Shown: positions 8,116 to 16,023 of the stretch, one piece after another
Position numbering within the stretch: position 1 is the first letter of the stretch
Layout: every line of letters starts with the position of its first letter
Source: Numidum massiliense
Lineage (GTDB): Bacteria > Bacillota > Bacilli > Thermoactinomycetales > Novibacillaceae
Reading direction: 5' to 3'
Assembly: GCF_001375555.1 (NCBI RefSeq)
Contig: NZ_CTDZ01000009.1
Location: 1,233,758-1,297,757, forward strand
Length of the DNA: 64,000 nucleotides
Position numbers and translations under genes: made by a program
The notes under the pieces: generated by a model
Database searches by the model: none
What the model was told of the DNA's origin: nothing
The model's input: the letters and a program-made list of their open reading frames with translations, nothing else

Positions 8116-9417
8116 TTGGGACAATGGGAACAGACAATGCAACAAATTGAGAGCCTCTTAGCGGAAGGCGAATATGAAGACGCGTTACATAAATTAGCGA
8201 CTTGTGAGCACTTGGCAGCTGGTTCAGTGGACAAGCTGCTTGCGTTAGGGGAACTGTACGTCGAATTAGGGCACGTCGAACAGGGTGAACGATTGGCTGA
8301 AGACGTTCTCGCACGCGATGATACGTGTGCCGCCGCGTTGGCGCTAAAAGGTGACATCGCCTTACAGCGCGGAGACGGTTTTGCCGCCGTGCACGTGTTG
8401 GAACAAGCGCACGCTCTCGCTCCGCACGATGCGATGATCGTCGTCGCCCTGGCGGACGCTTACCTTGCGGTCGACATGGCAGATGCCGCCTGTGCGCACT
8501 TAACGGAGCTAGTGCAGCAAAATCCGGGCTCCCCTTACTACTTACTCGCACTCGGGACTGCCCAGCTGGCGAGTGGGCAAGCTACGGCAGCGGTGGAAAC
8601 TTTAACAGCCGCCTACGCGTTAGAAGAAGGAGAAGGAGATCCTGATGTACTGGCGATGTTAGCTGAGGCACTCGTTGCAGCGGGAGAATGGGAAGCAAGC
8701 ATTCCTTATTTGGCAGAGGCCGAGCGGCTGCAGCCGGAAAATAGCGAACATGCGTTAAAACGGGCGTCGCTCCTCTTTCACCTCGGCGAGTTAGAGGAAG
8801 CGGTTGAACTGCTGACTCGCCTCGTAGCGAAAGACGGCGACAACGTCGACGCGTTAACGGCATTAGGCGAAGCGAACTTAGCTTTAGCGCGCTTTAGTGA
8901 GGCAAAAAAAGCGTGGCGCCGCGTGTACGAGCTCAACCCCCATCATACGGACGCCCTATTTGCACTCGGTCGGATCGCGACGCATGAACAGCAGTACGAA
9001 AAAGCGATCGATTACTACGAACGGGCGCAATTCGAAGGCGACGAGCGCGTCGATCTCCTACTCGGTATGGCGGAAGCGTATCAAGGGATGGAAGAGTGGT
9101 CAGAGGCGCTCCGCTACTACAAGCAAATTAGCAGCGACCGAGCGGGTGGAACTGAAACACTTCCCGCAGGCATTTACCGGGAAATGGCACACTGCTACAA
9201 ACAGTTAGAGGCGTTTGCCGAAGCGGTTAGCTGTTTGCAAAAAGAAGCTGCACAAACAGACATTCCCGACACCTCGCTACTCAACGAGCTCGCGGATGCA
9301 CACTTGTTAAACGGCGAGCGGCGCGAAGCGTGTAACTGCTGGCAGCGATCGCTCGCTCAAGATCCGACCCAGTGGGATATTGCCGACTTGTACGAACGCA
9401 ACTGTGATGACGTATAG
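8116..9417 (+). CDS. ypiA: TPR-repeat protein YpiA
   Basis: 433 residues made almost entirely of tetratricopeptide repeats, such as ALALKGDIALQRG, DALFALGRIATHE and ALRYYKQISS. These form a superhelical protein-interaction scaffold and no enzymatic motif is visible. Size and position (after the aromatic operon, before ypiB-ypiF-qcrABC) match B. subtilis YpiA, whose partner and role I do not know. Start: TTG at 8116 has AGGGGGAAA at the right distance; ATG at 8137 has none. A possible -10 TACAAT at 8053 precedes it. Confidence 0.85.
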   Translation: MGQWEQTMQQIESLLAEGEYEDALHKLATCEHLAAGSVDKLLALGELYVELGHVEQGERLAEDVLARDDTCAAALALKGDIALQRGDGFAAVHVLEQAHALAPHDAMIVVALADAYLAVDMADAACAHLTELVQQNPGSPYYLLALGTAQLASGQATAAVETLTAAYALEEGEGDPDVLAMLAEALVAAGEWEASIPYLAEAERLQPENSEHALKRASLLFHLGELEEAVELLTRLVAKDGDNVDALTALGEANLALARFSEAKKAWRRVYELNPHHTDALFALGRIATHEQQYEKAIDYYERAQFEGDERVDLLLGMAEAYQGMEEWSEALRYYKQISSDRAGGTETLPAGIYREMAHCYKQLEAFAEAVSCLQKEAAQTDIPDTSLLNELADAHLLNGERREACNCWQRSLAQDPTQWDIADLYERNCDDV

Positions 9418-9437
9418 GGAGATTCGCACGAAACCCA

Positions 9438-9469
9438 TTGTACATTCACGTACAACTTTAATATATAAT
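9438..9469 (+). promoter_or_regulatory. Possible promoter region with inverted repeat
   Basis: TTGTAC/GTACAA arms (9438-9443, 9450-9455) form an 18-bp inverted repeat just upstream of an AT-rich TATAAT (9464-9469). The -35/-10 spacing (20 bp) is poor. The repeat could be an operator for the PH-domain gene. Confidence 0.35.
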
Positions 9470-9555
9470 AAAATCTACCCGTAACAGTTGTAAAAGTAAA
9501 ACAGAGAGTAGACAACGGGATTGTACACGTATGACTAATGGGAGGAAGTGAGCGT

Positions 9556-9921
9556 ATGGAAGAAGAAATTTTATGGGAAGGGAAGCCGTTTAACTTCGGG
9601 ATCCCGAGCTTTACCAAATATAAGATTACGAATGCCCGCATTATTATCGAGAAAGGGATCTTCACGAAACGGCGGGACGAAATTAGGCTGTTCCGAATTC
9701 GCGACGTATCGACGAAGCGCAACTTGTTTGAGCGGATGATCGGCATCGGTGACGTGAATATCGTGTCTACCGACGCAAGTTTGCCGAAGTACCAGTTACG
9801 TAACATTCGCGACTCGACAGACGTCGCAGATTTACTCGGGTTCCAGGCCGAACAGGCGCGACTAAAGCACCGTACATCGGTTGAAGTTTCCGAAATAAGG
9901 GGTGACGTGAGCGAGTGGTGA
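9556..9921 (+). CDS. Bacterial PH-domain (DUF304-type) protein
   Basis: 121 residues. The pattern LWEGKP, then YKITNARIIIEKGIF, then DEIRLFRIRDVS and a final NIRDS..VADLL is that of the bacterial pleckstrin-homology fold (YdbS/DUF304 relatives), here as a single soluble domain without membrane helices. Role unknown; such domains are usually linked to membranes or protein binding. ATG at 9556 follows GGAGGAAG; an upstream in-frame ATG at 9538 has no ribosome site. It is monocistronic, ending at a terminator at 10037-10094. Confidence 0.8.
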   Translation: MEEEILWEGKPFNFGIPSFTKYKITNARIIIEKGIFTKRRDEIRLFRIRDVSTKRNLFERMIGIGDVNIVSTDASLPKYQLRNIRDSTDVADLLGFQAEQARLKHRTSVEVSEIRGDVSEW

Positions 9922-10036
9922 GCCGCCTGTCGCCATAGTATTTTAACGGGATCTTATAAAGTAGAGGCACAGGCAGAAACTTATGGTGTGAGAAGACACT
10001 TATGGTGTAGAAAATAAATAAGGCGAAGTAGAAGTA

Positions 10037-10094
10037 GACGAAAGGGAATCGACGCAACGTTCGTTAATACGTTCGTTCCTTTTTCGTCTTTTTT
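10037..10094 (+). terminator. Terminator after the PH-domain gene
   Basis: GACGAAA (10037-10043) pairs with TTTCGTC (10082-10088) and GGAA with TTCC inside it; TTTTTT follows. The loop contains a direct repeat ACGTTCGTT. Upstream in the same gap, the unit ACTTATGGTGT occurs twice (about 9979 and 9998). A possible -10 TATACT lies at 10165-10170 for the next gene, without a good -35. Confidence 0.6.
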
Positions 10095-10219
10095 ATGTTG
10101 TCCGCTGTACATTATCCGTGTATATAGTGCACGTAGCACATGTTTTACAACGTTAGTTTCAGCGTATACTTTCCCCCCACATTTCTCATAATAACGGTAA
10201 ATGTTGGGAGGAATGCCGC

Positions 10220-11386
10220 ATGAACTTACCGGACGTACTCAGCTATGCCGACATCGCCCAACTGCAGACGATCGCTACACACGCACGCATCGACGTCACT
10301 TCGAACTCGAAACACGACCTAATGCAGCGGTTACTGCGCGACATGCAACACCCGCGTTGGTGGCGCGAGCAGACGGAGGCGTTAGCTGCGGCAGAGAAAC
10401 GGTTTTGGCAATTGTTGCTGCTAGATTCGCGCGATACGTTCAACGTGGAAGAACTCGTCGGGAAGGGGCGGCAAGCGCTAGCCGGGAAAGAAGGTAATCC
10501 GCGCACGCTCGTCGCCCAGGCGATGCGCGCTGGGCTCTTATTTCCGTGCGTTTCCCGTACGGATCGTTCGCTATATCGCGTACCGCGCGACGTGCAAACA
10601 TATGTCGTGCGCGCGTTACGCGACGGGCTACTGAGCAGAGCCGTCCATACGGAGCAGCCCGCCGCTTACCGCGACGAGCAGCTACTGTTTGTCCATGATC
10701 TCGTCACCTTCTTAACGTACGTCGGTCAAAACGACGTGCGCCTCACAGCGGGAAGCGCCATTTACCGCCGCGATTTACAGGCGCTTCTGGCGCAAATGCA
10801 CGTCAGCGAGCAACCGATTGTAAAAACGCGCTGGCGCTTTGGATTCGGACGCCGCTACCACCAGTACCCGGATCGGTTCTCACTTCTGTACGATTACGCC
10901 TACTATCGCGGCTATATTGCCGAGTTGGAACAAATGCTCGCGTTGACCGTCAGCTTGCGCGAAGGGCAGCTCGCCGTGGAGACGGAGGCAGAACGCGTAT
11001 ACAATTTTTGGCTGCGCCTGTACCGCAAGGCGATCCCGACATTGCCCTTAATCGTGAAATGGCTATACGTGTTGGCGCGCGAGGAGTGGGTTTTGCTAGC
11101 GAAAGTGCGGCCGCACTTTCGCGAGTGGTTGACCCCGTTTTACTATATGAGCGCGGACGACCTACTGGCGTTAGTCGTAAAAATGTTGGTACACCTTGGC
11201 GTGATCCGCCTAGGTTTCACGCAGCAGCTGACGGTTCCGGACGGTTCGTTGCCGACAACGGAAAGCTTGACGCCCACTGCTCCAGACGATGCCTTCGTAC
11301 GCATGACTGACTACGGTTCAGCGTGGGTCGCGCGAAGTGCAGGCTGGGATTTGCGCGAATTGGACTCGCGCTTCACGACAGTGTAG
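10220..11386 (+). CDS. Unknown 388-residue protein, possibly helicase-associated fold
   Basis: Soluble, rich in Leu, Arg and Tyr, without catalytic motifs that I can name. The opening LSYADIAQLQ...SKHDLMQRLLRDM followed by helical segments, and later KMLVHLGVIRLG near the C-terminus, look like winged-helix units. The closest impression is the XPB/Ssl2-N-terminal-like 'helicase-associated' proteins of Gram-positives, but this is weak. GGGAGGAATGCCGC precedes the ATG. It is inserted between ypiA and ypiB, where B. subtilis has no counterpart. Confidence 0.6.
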   Translation: MNLPDVLSYADIAQLQTIATHARIDVTSNSKHDLMQRLLRDMQHPRWWREQTEALAAAEKRFWQLLLLDSRDTFNVEELVGKGRQALAGKEGNPRTLVAQAMRAGLLFPCVSRTDRSLYRVPRDVQTYVVRALRDGLLSRAVHTEQPAAYRDEQLLFVHDLVTFLTYVGQNDVRLTAGSAIYRRDLQALLAQMHVSEQPIVKTRWRFGFGRRYHQYPDRFSLLYDYAYYRGYIAELEQMLALTVSLREGQLAVETEAERVYNFWLRLYRKAIPTLPLIVKWLYVLAREEWVLLAKVRPHFREWLTPFYYMSADDLLALVVKMLVHLGVIRLGFTQQLTVPDGSLPTTESLTPTAPDDAFVRMTDYGSAWVARSAGWDLRELDSRFTTV

Positions 11387-11480
11387 GAACATTTTTTTTT
11401 GCACATTAGCAGGGGATTTCCGGCGCTGTGGTGAATAAATTATATCATATATCCGACTTTTCCTTTTTGGGAGGGATATG

Positions 11481-12032
11481 ATGAATGAATGTGTGACAAC
11501 GACGGAGAAGAAGGCGTTTATCAAATGGTTTTTGCACAACTACGAGTTACAAAAAAAAGAGGCCGCTTGGCTCTTATCGTATTTAGCGTCCGACGGCCAA
11601 CTGTTGGCGCGCGTTCATTTCATTGACAGTTTCCGCCACCTTCCAAAAATAGTTTTAATGGCAACTAAGTGCACACAAATGACACCGTTCAAGTTTTACA
11701 AACACAAACGGGTCACGCGAGAGGTAGAAAGGGCGTTCTACGACATTCGCGCCAACCCTCACGAGGACATTTATATCGGCTTGTTCTTTAAGGACCGGGC
11801 GACATGTCCGGAATACGCTGCTGTATTGGAGGGGAATCCGATGGAGAGACAGAACGTCGTTCAAGATTCACTACTGAGCTTGCTAGCGGAAATCACGTTA
11901 GAACAGTCGCTAAAGTCGTACAGAAAAAAGAAGCTGTACGAGCAAATTGACGCAGCGCTCGCCGAGGGAGACGAAGAAGCGTTTTTGACACTGACGGAAG
12001 AGCTGAGAGCGTTACTAGCATACGAGCAGTAA
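11481..12032 (+). CDS. ypiB: YpiB family protein (UPF0302) with IDEAL motif
   Basis: 183 residues. The N-terminal UPF0302 region (KAFIKWFLHNYEL, SYLASDGQLL, VHF) is followed at the C-terminus by an IDEAL-type helix pair (LYEQIDAALAEGDEEAF). Function unproven; it is conserved in Bacillales next to the cytochrome bc genes. ATG at 11481 gives a better ribosome-site spacing from GGAGGG (11470) than ATG at 11478. Upstream gene is the unknown 388-residue protein; downstream is ypiF across a strong hairpin. Confidence 0.9.
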   Translation: MNECVTTTEKKAFIKWFLHNYELQKKEAAWLLSYLASDGQLLARVHFIDSFRHLPKIVLMATKCTQMTPFKFYKHKRVTREVERAFYDIRANPHEDIYIGLFFKDRATCPEYAAVLEGNPMERQNVVQDSLLSLLAEITLEQSLKSYRKKKLYEQIDAALAEGDEEAFLTLTEELRALLAYEQ

Positions 12033-12035
12033 ATG

Positions 12036-12071
12036 CGTTATAATGTCCAGCGAATGCTGGACATTATAACG
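12036..12071 (+). other. Perfect 16-bp stem hairpin between ypiB and ypiF
   Basis: Arms 12036-12051 and 12056-12071 are exact reverse complements with a GAAT tetraloop. No T-run follows; instead the ypiF ribosome site begins 5 nt later. It is more likely an mRNA-stability or processing element, or an operator, than a simple terminator. TATAAT occurs within each arm. Confidence 0.8.
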
Positions 12072-12086
12072 TGATAGGGGATTGCG

Positions 12087-12521
12087 ATGATTTGGAATCA
12101 GTTAAAGGAAGATGAGTGGCGGAAAGCCGCGCCCTACGTCGACACGGCACTCGTGCCCGTACTCGACATTTACGGGCTGGGGAAAGAGGCGTTACCCGTG
12201 TACGGGCGACACGTTGGACGGGCCACCGAAGTGTTGGAGCGCCAGTTGACTGGGCGCGTCCTATGCATGCCGCCACTCCCGTTCACCGTCGACGACACAG
12301 CCTTTTCAGAACATGTGGCGCTCGTGCGCAAACGTTTTAACGAGGCAGGGTTTCGCTTTATCTTTTTTGTGATGGACGAGGCGACCGTAAAGGCGACAGG
12401 ACAGGTCGATTGGGGCATGCTTTTGCAAGTTAGTGAGACGCCGGAATCGCAAGACGAAGCGGAGGAGGAAATTCGACAGTTGTGTGAACAAATTGTACGC
12501 GAGTGGCAAAAAGATGTATAA
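12087..12521 (+). CDS. ypiF: YpiF family protein (DUF2487)
   Basis: 144-residue cytoplasmic protein. The sequence from VDTALVPVLDIYGLG through LLQVSETPE matches my recollection of the DUF2487 family found beside ypiB and qcrA in Bacillales. No catalytic motif is visible and no role is known to me. ATG at 12087 follows AGGGGA. A possible terminator lies downstream, and qcrABC has its own promoter. Confidence 0.85.
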   Translation: MIWNQLKEDEWRKAAPYVDTALVPVLDIYGLGKEALPVYGRHVGRATEVLERQLTGRVLCMPPLPFTVDDTAFSEHVALVRKRFNEAGFRFIFFVMDEATVKATGQVDWGMLLQVSETPESQDEAEEEIRQLCEQIVREWQKDV

Positions 12522-12554
12522 CTTTTCCTCCGAAAGTACATCTTACAATAGCGC

Positions 12555-12589
12555 GATTTCCTCAGTTTTTCGCGGAAATCACTCGTTTT
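12555..12589 (+). terminator. Possible terminator after ypiF
   Basis: GATTTCC/GGAAATC stem (12555-12561, 12574-12580) with a T-rich loop, then ACTCG and TTTTT. The gap between stem and T-run weakens the call. Confidence 0.45.
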
Positions 12590-12662
12590 TCACTCCTTTT
12601 TAGGCGTAAGGGACAAGTTGTCAAGCGTATAAAGAACAGTTAACCACTTTTGTGGCGAATCC

Positions 12663-12691
12663 TTGACAGCGTGATACGCCTCGCCTATGAT
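12663..12691 (+). promoter_or_regulatory. SigA-type promoter of qcrABC
   Basis: TTGACA (12663-12668), 17-bp spacer, TATGAT (12686-12691). Start near 12698 would leave a leader of about 78 nt before qcrA. Confidence 0.8.
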
Positions 12692-12775
12692 GGAAATGTC
12701 CTAGTATATGTTGATTATTTTGTCTGGAATGTATGGTGTGTACATATGTGTACATAGAGGAGGTTAGAAAAAGAC

Positions 12776-13333
12776 GTGAGTGATGAACAACCGCAATTGC
12801 AAAACTCAGACGGCATGCAGCCGGAACGCATCTCGCGACGCAAGTTTTTGACGTACACAATTGCGAGCGTCGGCGGGTTCCTCGTCTCCGGAACTGTGTT
12901 TCCGATGGTGCGGATGGCGATCGATCCGATGCTGAAGCACGGGGAAGAATCCGATTTCGTCGAAGTATGTAAGCTCGATGATTTAAGCGAGGCACCTAAG
13001 AAATTTGGTTTCGATCGACAATTGAAGGACGCTTGGTACGACTCGGTGCAAAAGTTTGAGGCTTGGATTACGAAAGATAAGGACGGCAACATTTTGGCGC
13101 TCTCGCCGATTTGTAAGCACTTAGGTTGCACGGTCGACTGGGAGGGCGGTGGGAACAAGAACCGCTACTTCTGTCCGTGTCATTTCGGCTTCTACTACAG
13201 TAACGGGCTGAACGTGCCGAATACGCCGCCGCCGGCACCGCTCGACAAGTACGAAGTGAAGGTGAAAGGGAACAAAGTTTTCCTTGGCCCGCTGCAACCG
13301 AATAACGTCACAGAAAAACCGAAGGGTGAGTAA
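12776..13333 (+). CDS. qcrA: Menaquinol:cytochrome c reductase Rieske iron-sulfur subunit
   Basis: Carries the 2Fe-2S cluster that takes electrons from menaquinol. Ligands are visible as C113-x-H115 in CKHLGC and C133/H136 in CPCHFGF. A twin-arginine-like SRRKFLT (residues 20-26) precedes one hydrophobic anchor segment, so Tat-dependent membrane insertion is likely. 185 residues. GTG start with GGAGGTT upstream, about 11 nt away. First gene of the qcrABC operon; qcrB starts 2 bp after its stop. Confidence 0.96.
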   Translation: MSDEQPQLQNSDGMQPERISRRKFLTYTIASVGGFLVSGTVFPMVRMAIDPMLKHGEESDFVEVCKLDDLSEAPKKFGFDRQLKDAWYDSVQKFEAWITKDKDGNILALSPICKHLGCTVDWEGGGNKNRYFCPCHFGFYYSNGLNVPNTPPPAPLDKYEVKVKGNKVFLGPLQPNNVTEKPKGE

Positions 13334-13335
13334 CG

Positions 13336-14010
13336 ATGATGCAAAAAGTTTACGCTTGGATAGACGAACGCGTCGATCTGTCGCCACTGTGGCGCGACCT
13401 CGCCGATCACGAGGTGCCAGAACACGTGAACCCTGCTCACCACTTTTCGGCCTTCGTGTACTGTTTCGGCGGTTTGACTTTTTTCGTCGTCCTGATTCAA
13501 ATTTTATCGGGTATGTTCCTTGCACTCAACTATACCCCTGACATTATTAATGCCCACGCGAGTGTCAGCTTCATTCAAAACGAGTTGGCCTTCGGCGACG
13601 TCGTACGCGGTATGCACCATTGGGGCGCGAGTGTCGTCATCGTGATGCTCTTCTTGCACACGTTGCGCGTGTTCTTCCAAGGGGCGTACAAAAAACCGCG
13701 GGAATTGAACTGGGTCGTCGGCATGCTCGTCTTTTTCGTCATGCTCGGGCTCGGTTTGACCGGTTACTTACTACCGTGGGACGAAAAAGCGTACTTCGCA
13801 ACGAAAGTTACCGTTGAAATTGCCGGTTCTGTACCGGTTCTCGGGCCGTACATTTCCGCCTTTTTGATGGGTGGTTCCGGTGTCGTCGGCGCCGAAACGT
13901 TGACGCGCTTTTTCGCTATCCATGTCTTCTTCCTGCCGGGCGCGCTGTTAGCACTGCTCGCTGTTCACTTTATTTTAATCCGGCGTCAAGGGATTTCCGG
14001 ACCACTATAA
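13336..14010 (+). CDS. qcrB: Menaquinol:cytochrome c reductase cytochrome b subunit (b6-type)
   Basis: 224-residue, four-helix b6-type subunit. Haem-ligand histidines appear in MHHWGA...LFLHTLR and again in AIHVFFLPG...LLAVHF. The conserved GLTGYLLPWDEKAYFA segment is present. As in other Bacillales, cytochrome b is split: QcrB holds the haem helices and the rest is in QcrC. Acts in the cytoplasmic membrane between menaquinone and cytochrome c/oxidase. Confidence 0.97.
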   Translation: MMQKVYAWIDERVDLSPLWRDLADHEVPEHVNPAHHFSAFVYCFGGLTFFVVLIQILSGMFLALNYTPDIINAHASVSFIQNELAFGDVVRGMHHWGASVVIVMLFLHTLRVFFQGAYKKPRELNWVVGMLVFFVMLGLGLTGYLLPWDEKAYFATKVTVEIAGSVPVLGPYISAFLMGGSGVVGAETLTRFFAIHVFFLPGALLALLAVHFILIRRQGISGPL

Positions 14011-14036
14011 ACCGATAAGGAGGAGGGAGACAAACA

Positions 14037-14891
14037 ATGGCACATTCGAACGGAAAACCAGAACGCATTCACTACGTCGGCGATTCGCGTATACCCGCGA
14101 AAGAAGATAGAATGTACCCGAAAGACTATACGGATTACCCAGGGAAGACGGAAGCGTTTTTTCCCGACTTCTTGTTGCGGGAGTGGATGGTCGGCGTCGT
14201 CTTTTTAGTCGGCTTTATGGCTCTTGTCTTAACAGAACCGGCACCGCTCGGGAACATTGCCGACCCGACGAATACCGGGTTTATCCCGATGCCGGACTGG
14301 TACTTCATGTTTTTGTATCAATTGCTTAAGTACGAATGGTCGTCTGGCGTGTTGACGCCGATCGGTACACTCGTCATCCCCGGGGTCGCCTTCACGGCAA
14401 TGATTCTCGCCCCGTGGCTCGACCGCGGCAAAGAGCGTCGCCCGTCGAAGCGACCGGTCGCTGTCGGTTCGATGCTGATCGCGCTCGTCGCCGTCTTTTA
14501 CTTGACGTGGGCGGCTGTCGACCAGCACGCGAAAAACGAATTAGCTCAAAACGGTGCCGGCGCCGGTGGTGGCGGTGGCGGCGGAGATGTAGCCATCGTC
14601 AACGAAGACAGCGAAGGGTACGAAATTTACAAAGGGCAGTCGTGTGTCGGCTGTCACGCAACTGATTTGTCGGGTGGCAATGCGCCTGCCTTGTTAGGTG
14701 TCGGTGACAGACGAACGAAAGATGAAATTATCGATATCATCGACAACGGGGTCGGGACCATGCCTGCCCAACCGATGGAGAACGATAAGGAAAAAGAAAA
14801 ACTGGCCGCTTGGTTAGCTGAACAAAAAGCGGACGGCGGTGAAGAAGGCGACAAAAAGGGCGAAGAAGATAAAGAAGAGGGCGGTAAATAA
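14037..14891 (+). CDS. qcrC: Menaquinol:cytochrome c reductase subunit IV / cytochrome c fusion
   Basis: N-terminal subunit-IV part with three membrane segments and the PMPDWYF quinol-site region. A Gly-rich linker (about 172-183) then leads to a cytochrome c domain with haem motif CVGCH (203-207) and a probable axial Met in VGTMPAQPM. The tail is a Gly/Glu/Lys-rich acidic stretch. This b/c fusion is typical of Bacillales. GGAGGAGGGAG lies upstream of the ATG. A 15-bp hairpin follows the operon. Confidence 0.97.
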   Translation: MAHSNGKPERIHYVGDSRIPAKEDRMYPKDYTDYPGKTEAFFPDFLLREWMVGVVFLVGFMALVLTEPAPLGNIADPTNTGFIPMPDWYFMFLYQLLKYEWSSGVLTPIGTLVIPGVAFTAMILAPWLDRGKERRPSKRPVAVGSMLIALVAVFYLTWAAVDQHAKNELAQNGAGAGGGGGGGDVAIVNEDSEGYEIYKGQSCVGCHATDLSGGNAPALLGVGDRRTKDEIIDIIDNGVGTMPAQPMENDKEKEKLAAWLAEQKADGGEEGDKKGEEDKEEGGK

Positions 14892-14929
14892 CGCCACCTC
14901 GCGCGTGTCGCGAACGATATTTGGACAGA

Positions 14930-14968
14930 ATTGAGACTGACTGCGATCTACAAGCAGTCAGTCTCAAT
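14930..14968 (+). terminator. Strong hairpin after qcrC
   Basis: Exact 15-bp arms (14930-14944, 14954-14968; ATTGAGACTGACTGC) with a 9-nt loop. The T-run is lacking (CGTTATGG follows), so termination is uncertain; a 3'-end stabiliser is equally possible. Confidence 0.6.
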
Positions 14969-15169
14969 CGTTATGGCGATTTTCTGTTAACAGGGATCTT
15001 TCCCGTTTACGAATATACCATGCGGATACCGTGCAAACAGCATGCGAATACCGTGCGAAATTACAAATTGATGGTGGTCATACGGTTCGTTTGTTTATCG
15101 GTCTGTCTGATTCAATCGCGTCCCGCGGCTGTTTTTGGTAAAATAAACGGGAAATGGAGGTGTCCAAAG

Positions 15170-15805
15170 CTGCGACTATTAGTGGAGTCGGCACGACAGT
15201 TGTTGACGAAACGATCGGTGCTATTATCCCTCTTTATCGTTAATTTTCTTGGGTCGATTTACGGTTTTTACTGGTATAAAAACCAACTGATCTCTGTCGG
15301 CAGTTGGCTAAACATTTTCGTCCCTGACAGCCCGACCGCGAGTGCTGCTTTTACACTCGTCCTGGCGTTGTACTTACTGAAAAAACGGTCGCCACTAGCG
15401 GAAGCGTTTGCCATTGTCACTTTGTTTAAGTACGGCGTGTGGGCGATCGCGATGATCGTATGCGGCGCAGCGGAAAATGCGCGGCTGTTCGGTGGCAGTA
15501 TGTTCGCTTATTTTCACTGGACTGATTGGATGCTGATGGTCTCGCACGGTGGGATGGCGCTAGAAGGCTTATTGTTTGCCCGCTTTTATACATATCGTTG
15601 GCAACATCTCGCAATCGTCGGGGCGTGGACACTGCTTAACGATTACATGGATTACATCGTCGGCTTGCATCCGTGGCTACCGGTTTCACTCGATCCGTAC
15701 GTCGGGACGATCGGTTGGTACACCGCCTTACTCAGTATCATTTCTCTCGCGATCGCGGCGTATGTCGTGCATCGCTCGCAACGCCAGGGCCCGATTGAAT
15801 TGTAA
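15170..15805 (+). CDS. ypjA: DUF1405 membrane protein YpjA
   Basis: Hydrophobic protein with about six membrane segments. The NFLGSIYGFYWYKNQL opening and WNDYMDY-like LLNDYMDYIVGLHP region match the DUF1405/YpjA family in this gene position. Role unknown. Start is the odd point: the reading frame has no ATG, GTG or TTG at a normal distance from the excellent site TGGAGGTG (15155-15162), but CTG at 15170 is exactly 7 nt away. GTG at 15182 is 20 nt away. A longer frame from 14921 would run through the preceding hairpin and is unlikely. Confidence 0.8.
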   Translation: MRLLVESARQLLTKRSVLLSLFIVNFLGSIYGFYWYKNQLISVGSWLNIFVPDSPTASAAFTLVLALYLLKKRSPLAEAFAIVTLFKYGVWAIAMIVCGAAENARLFGGSMFAYFHWTDWMLMVSHGGMALEGLLFARFYTYRWQHLAIVGAWTLLNDYMDYIVGLHPWLPVSLDPYVGTIGWYTALLSIISLAIAAYVVHRSQRQGPIEL

Positions 15806-15987
15806 TAACAAACAGGCAACTACTCAAGCGGATCGAGTTGCCATTTAACAACGGCAACCAGTTCGGATCGCGTTGCCATATATAACAACGGCAACGGTTC
15901 AAACGGTTAGTGTCGCAACTGATAACGGCAACGACTCTAGCGGTTCTAGCGTGCAGTAACGGCGGATCTGGAGCGGTCTAAAAAAGA

Positions 15988-16018
15988 CCCCTTGTCCATA
16001 TAGATGGATTGGGGGGGG
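15988..16018 (+). promoter_or_regulatory. Hairpin that could hide the ypjB ribosome site
   Basis: CCCC (15988-15991) faces the G8 run (16011-16018) that is the ypjB ribosome site, and TCCAT (15995-15999) pairs with ATGGA (16004-16008) around an ATAG loop. A competing small stem GGTCT/AGACC lies at 15975-15989. The preceding 200 bp hold imperfect repeats of AACAACGGCAAC-like units. Confidence 0.4.
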
Positions 16019-16023
16019 TTTTT

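Noticed and set aside
14921-15169. N-terminal 83-residue extension of ypjA
   Set aside because: It would translate a hairpin and a region rich in rare patterns, and no ribosome site precedes 14921; the family begins near 15170.
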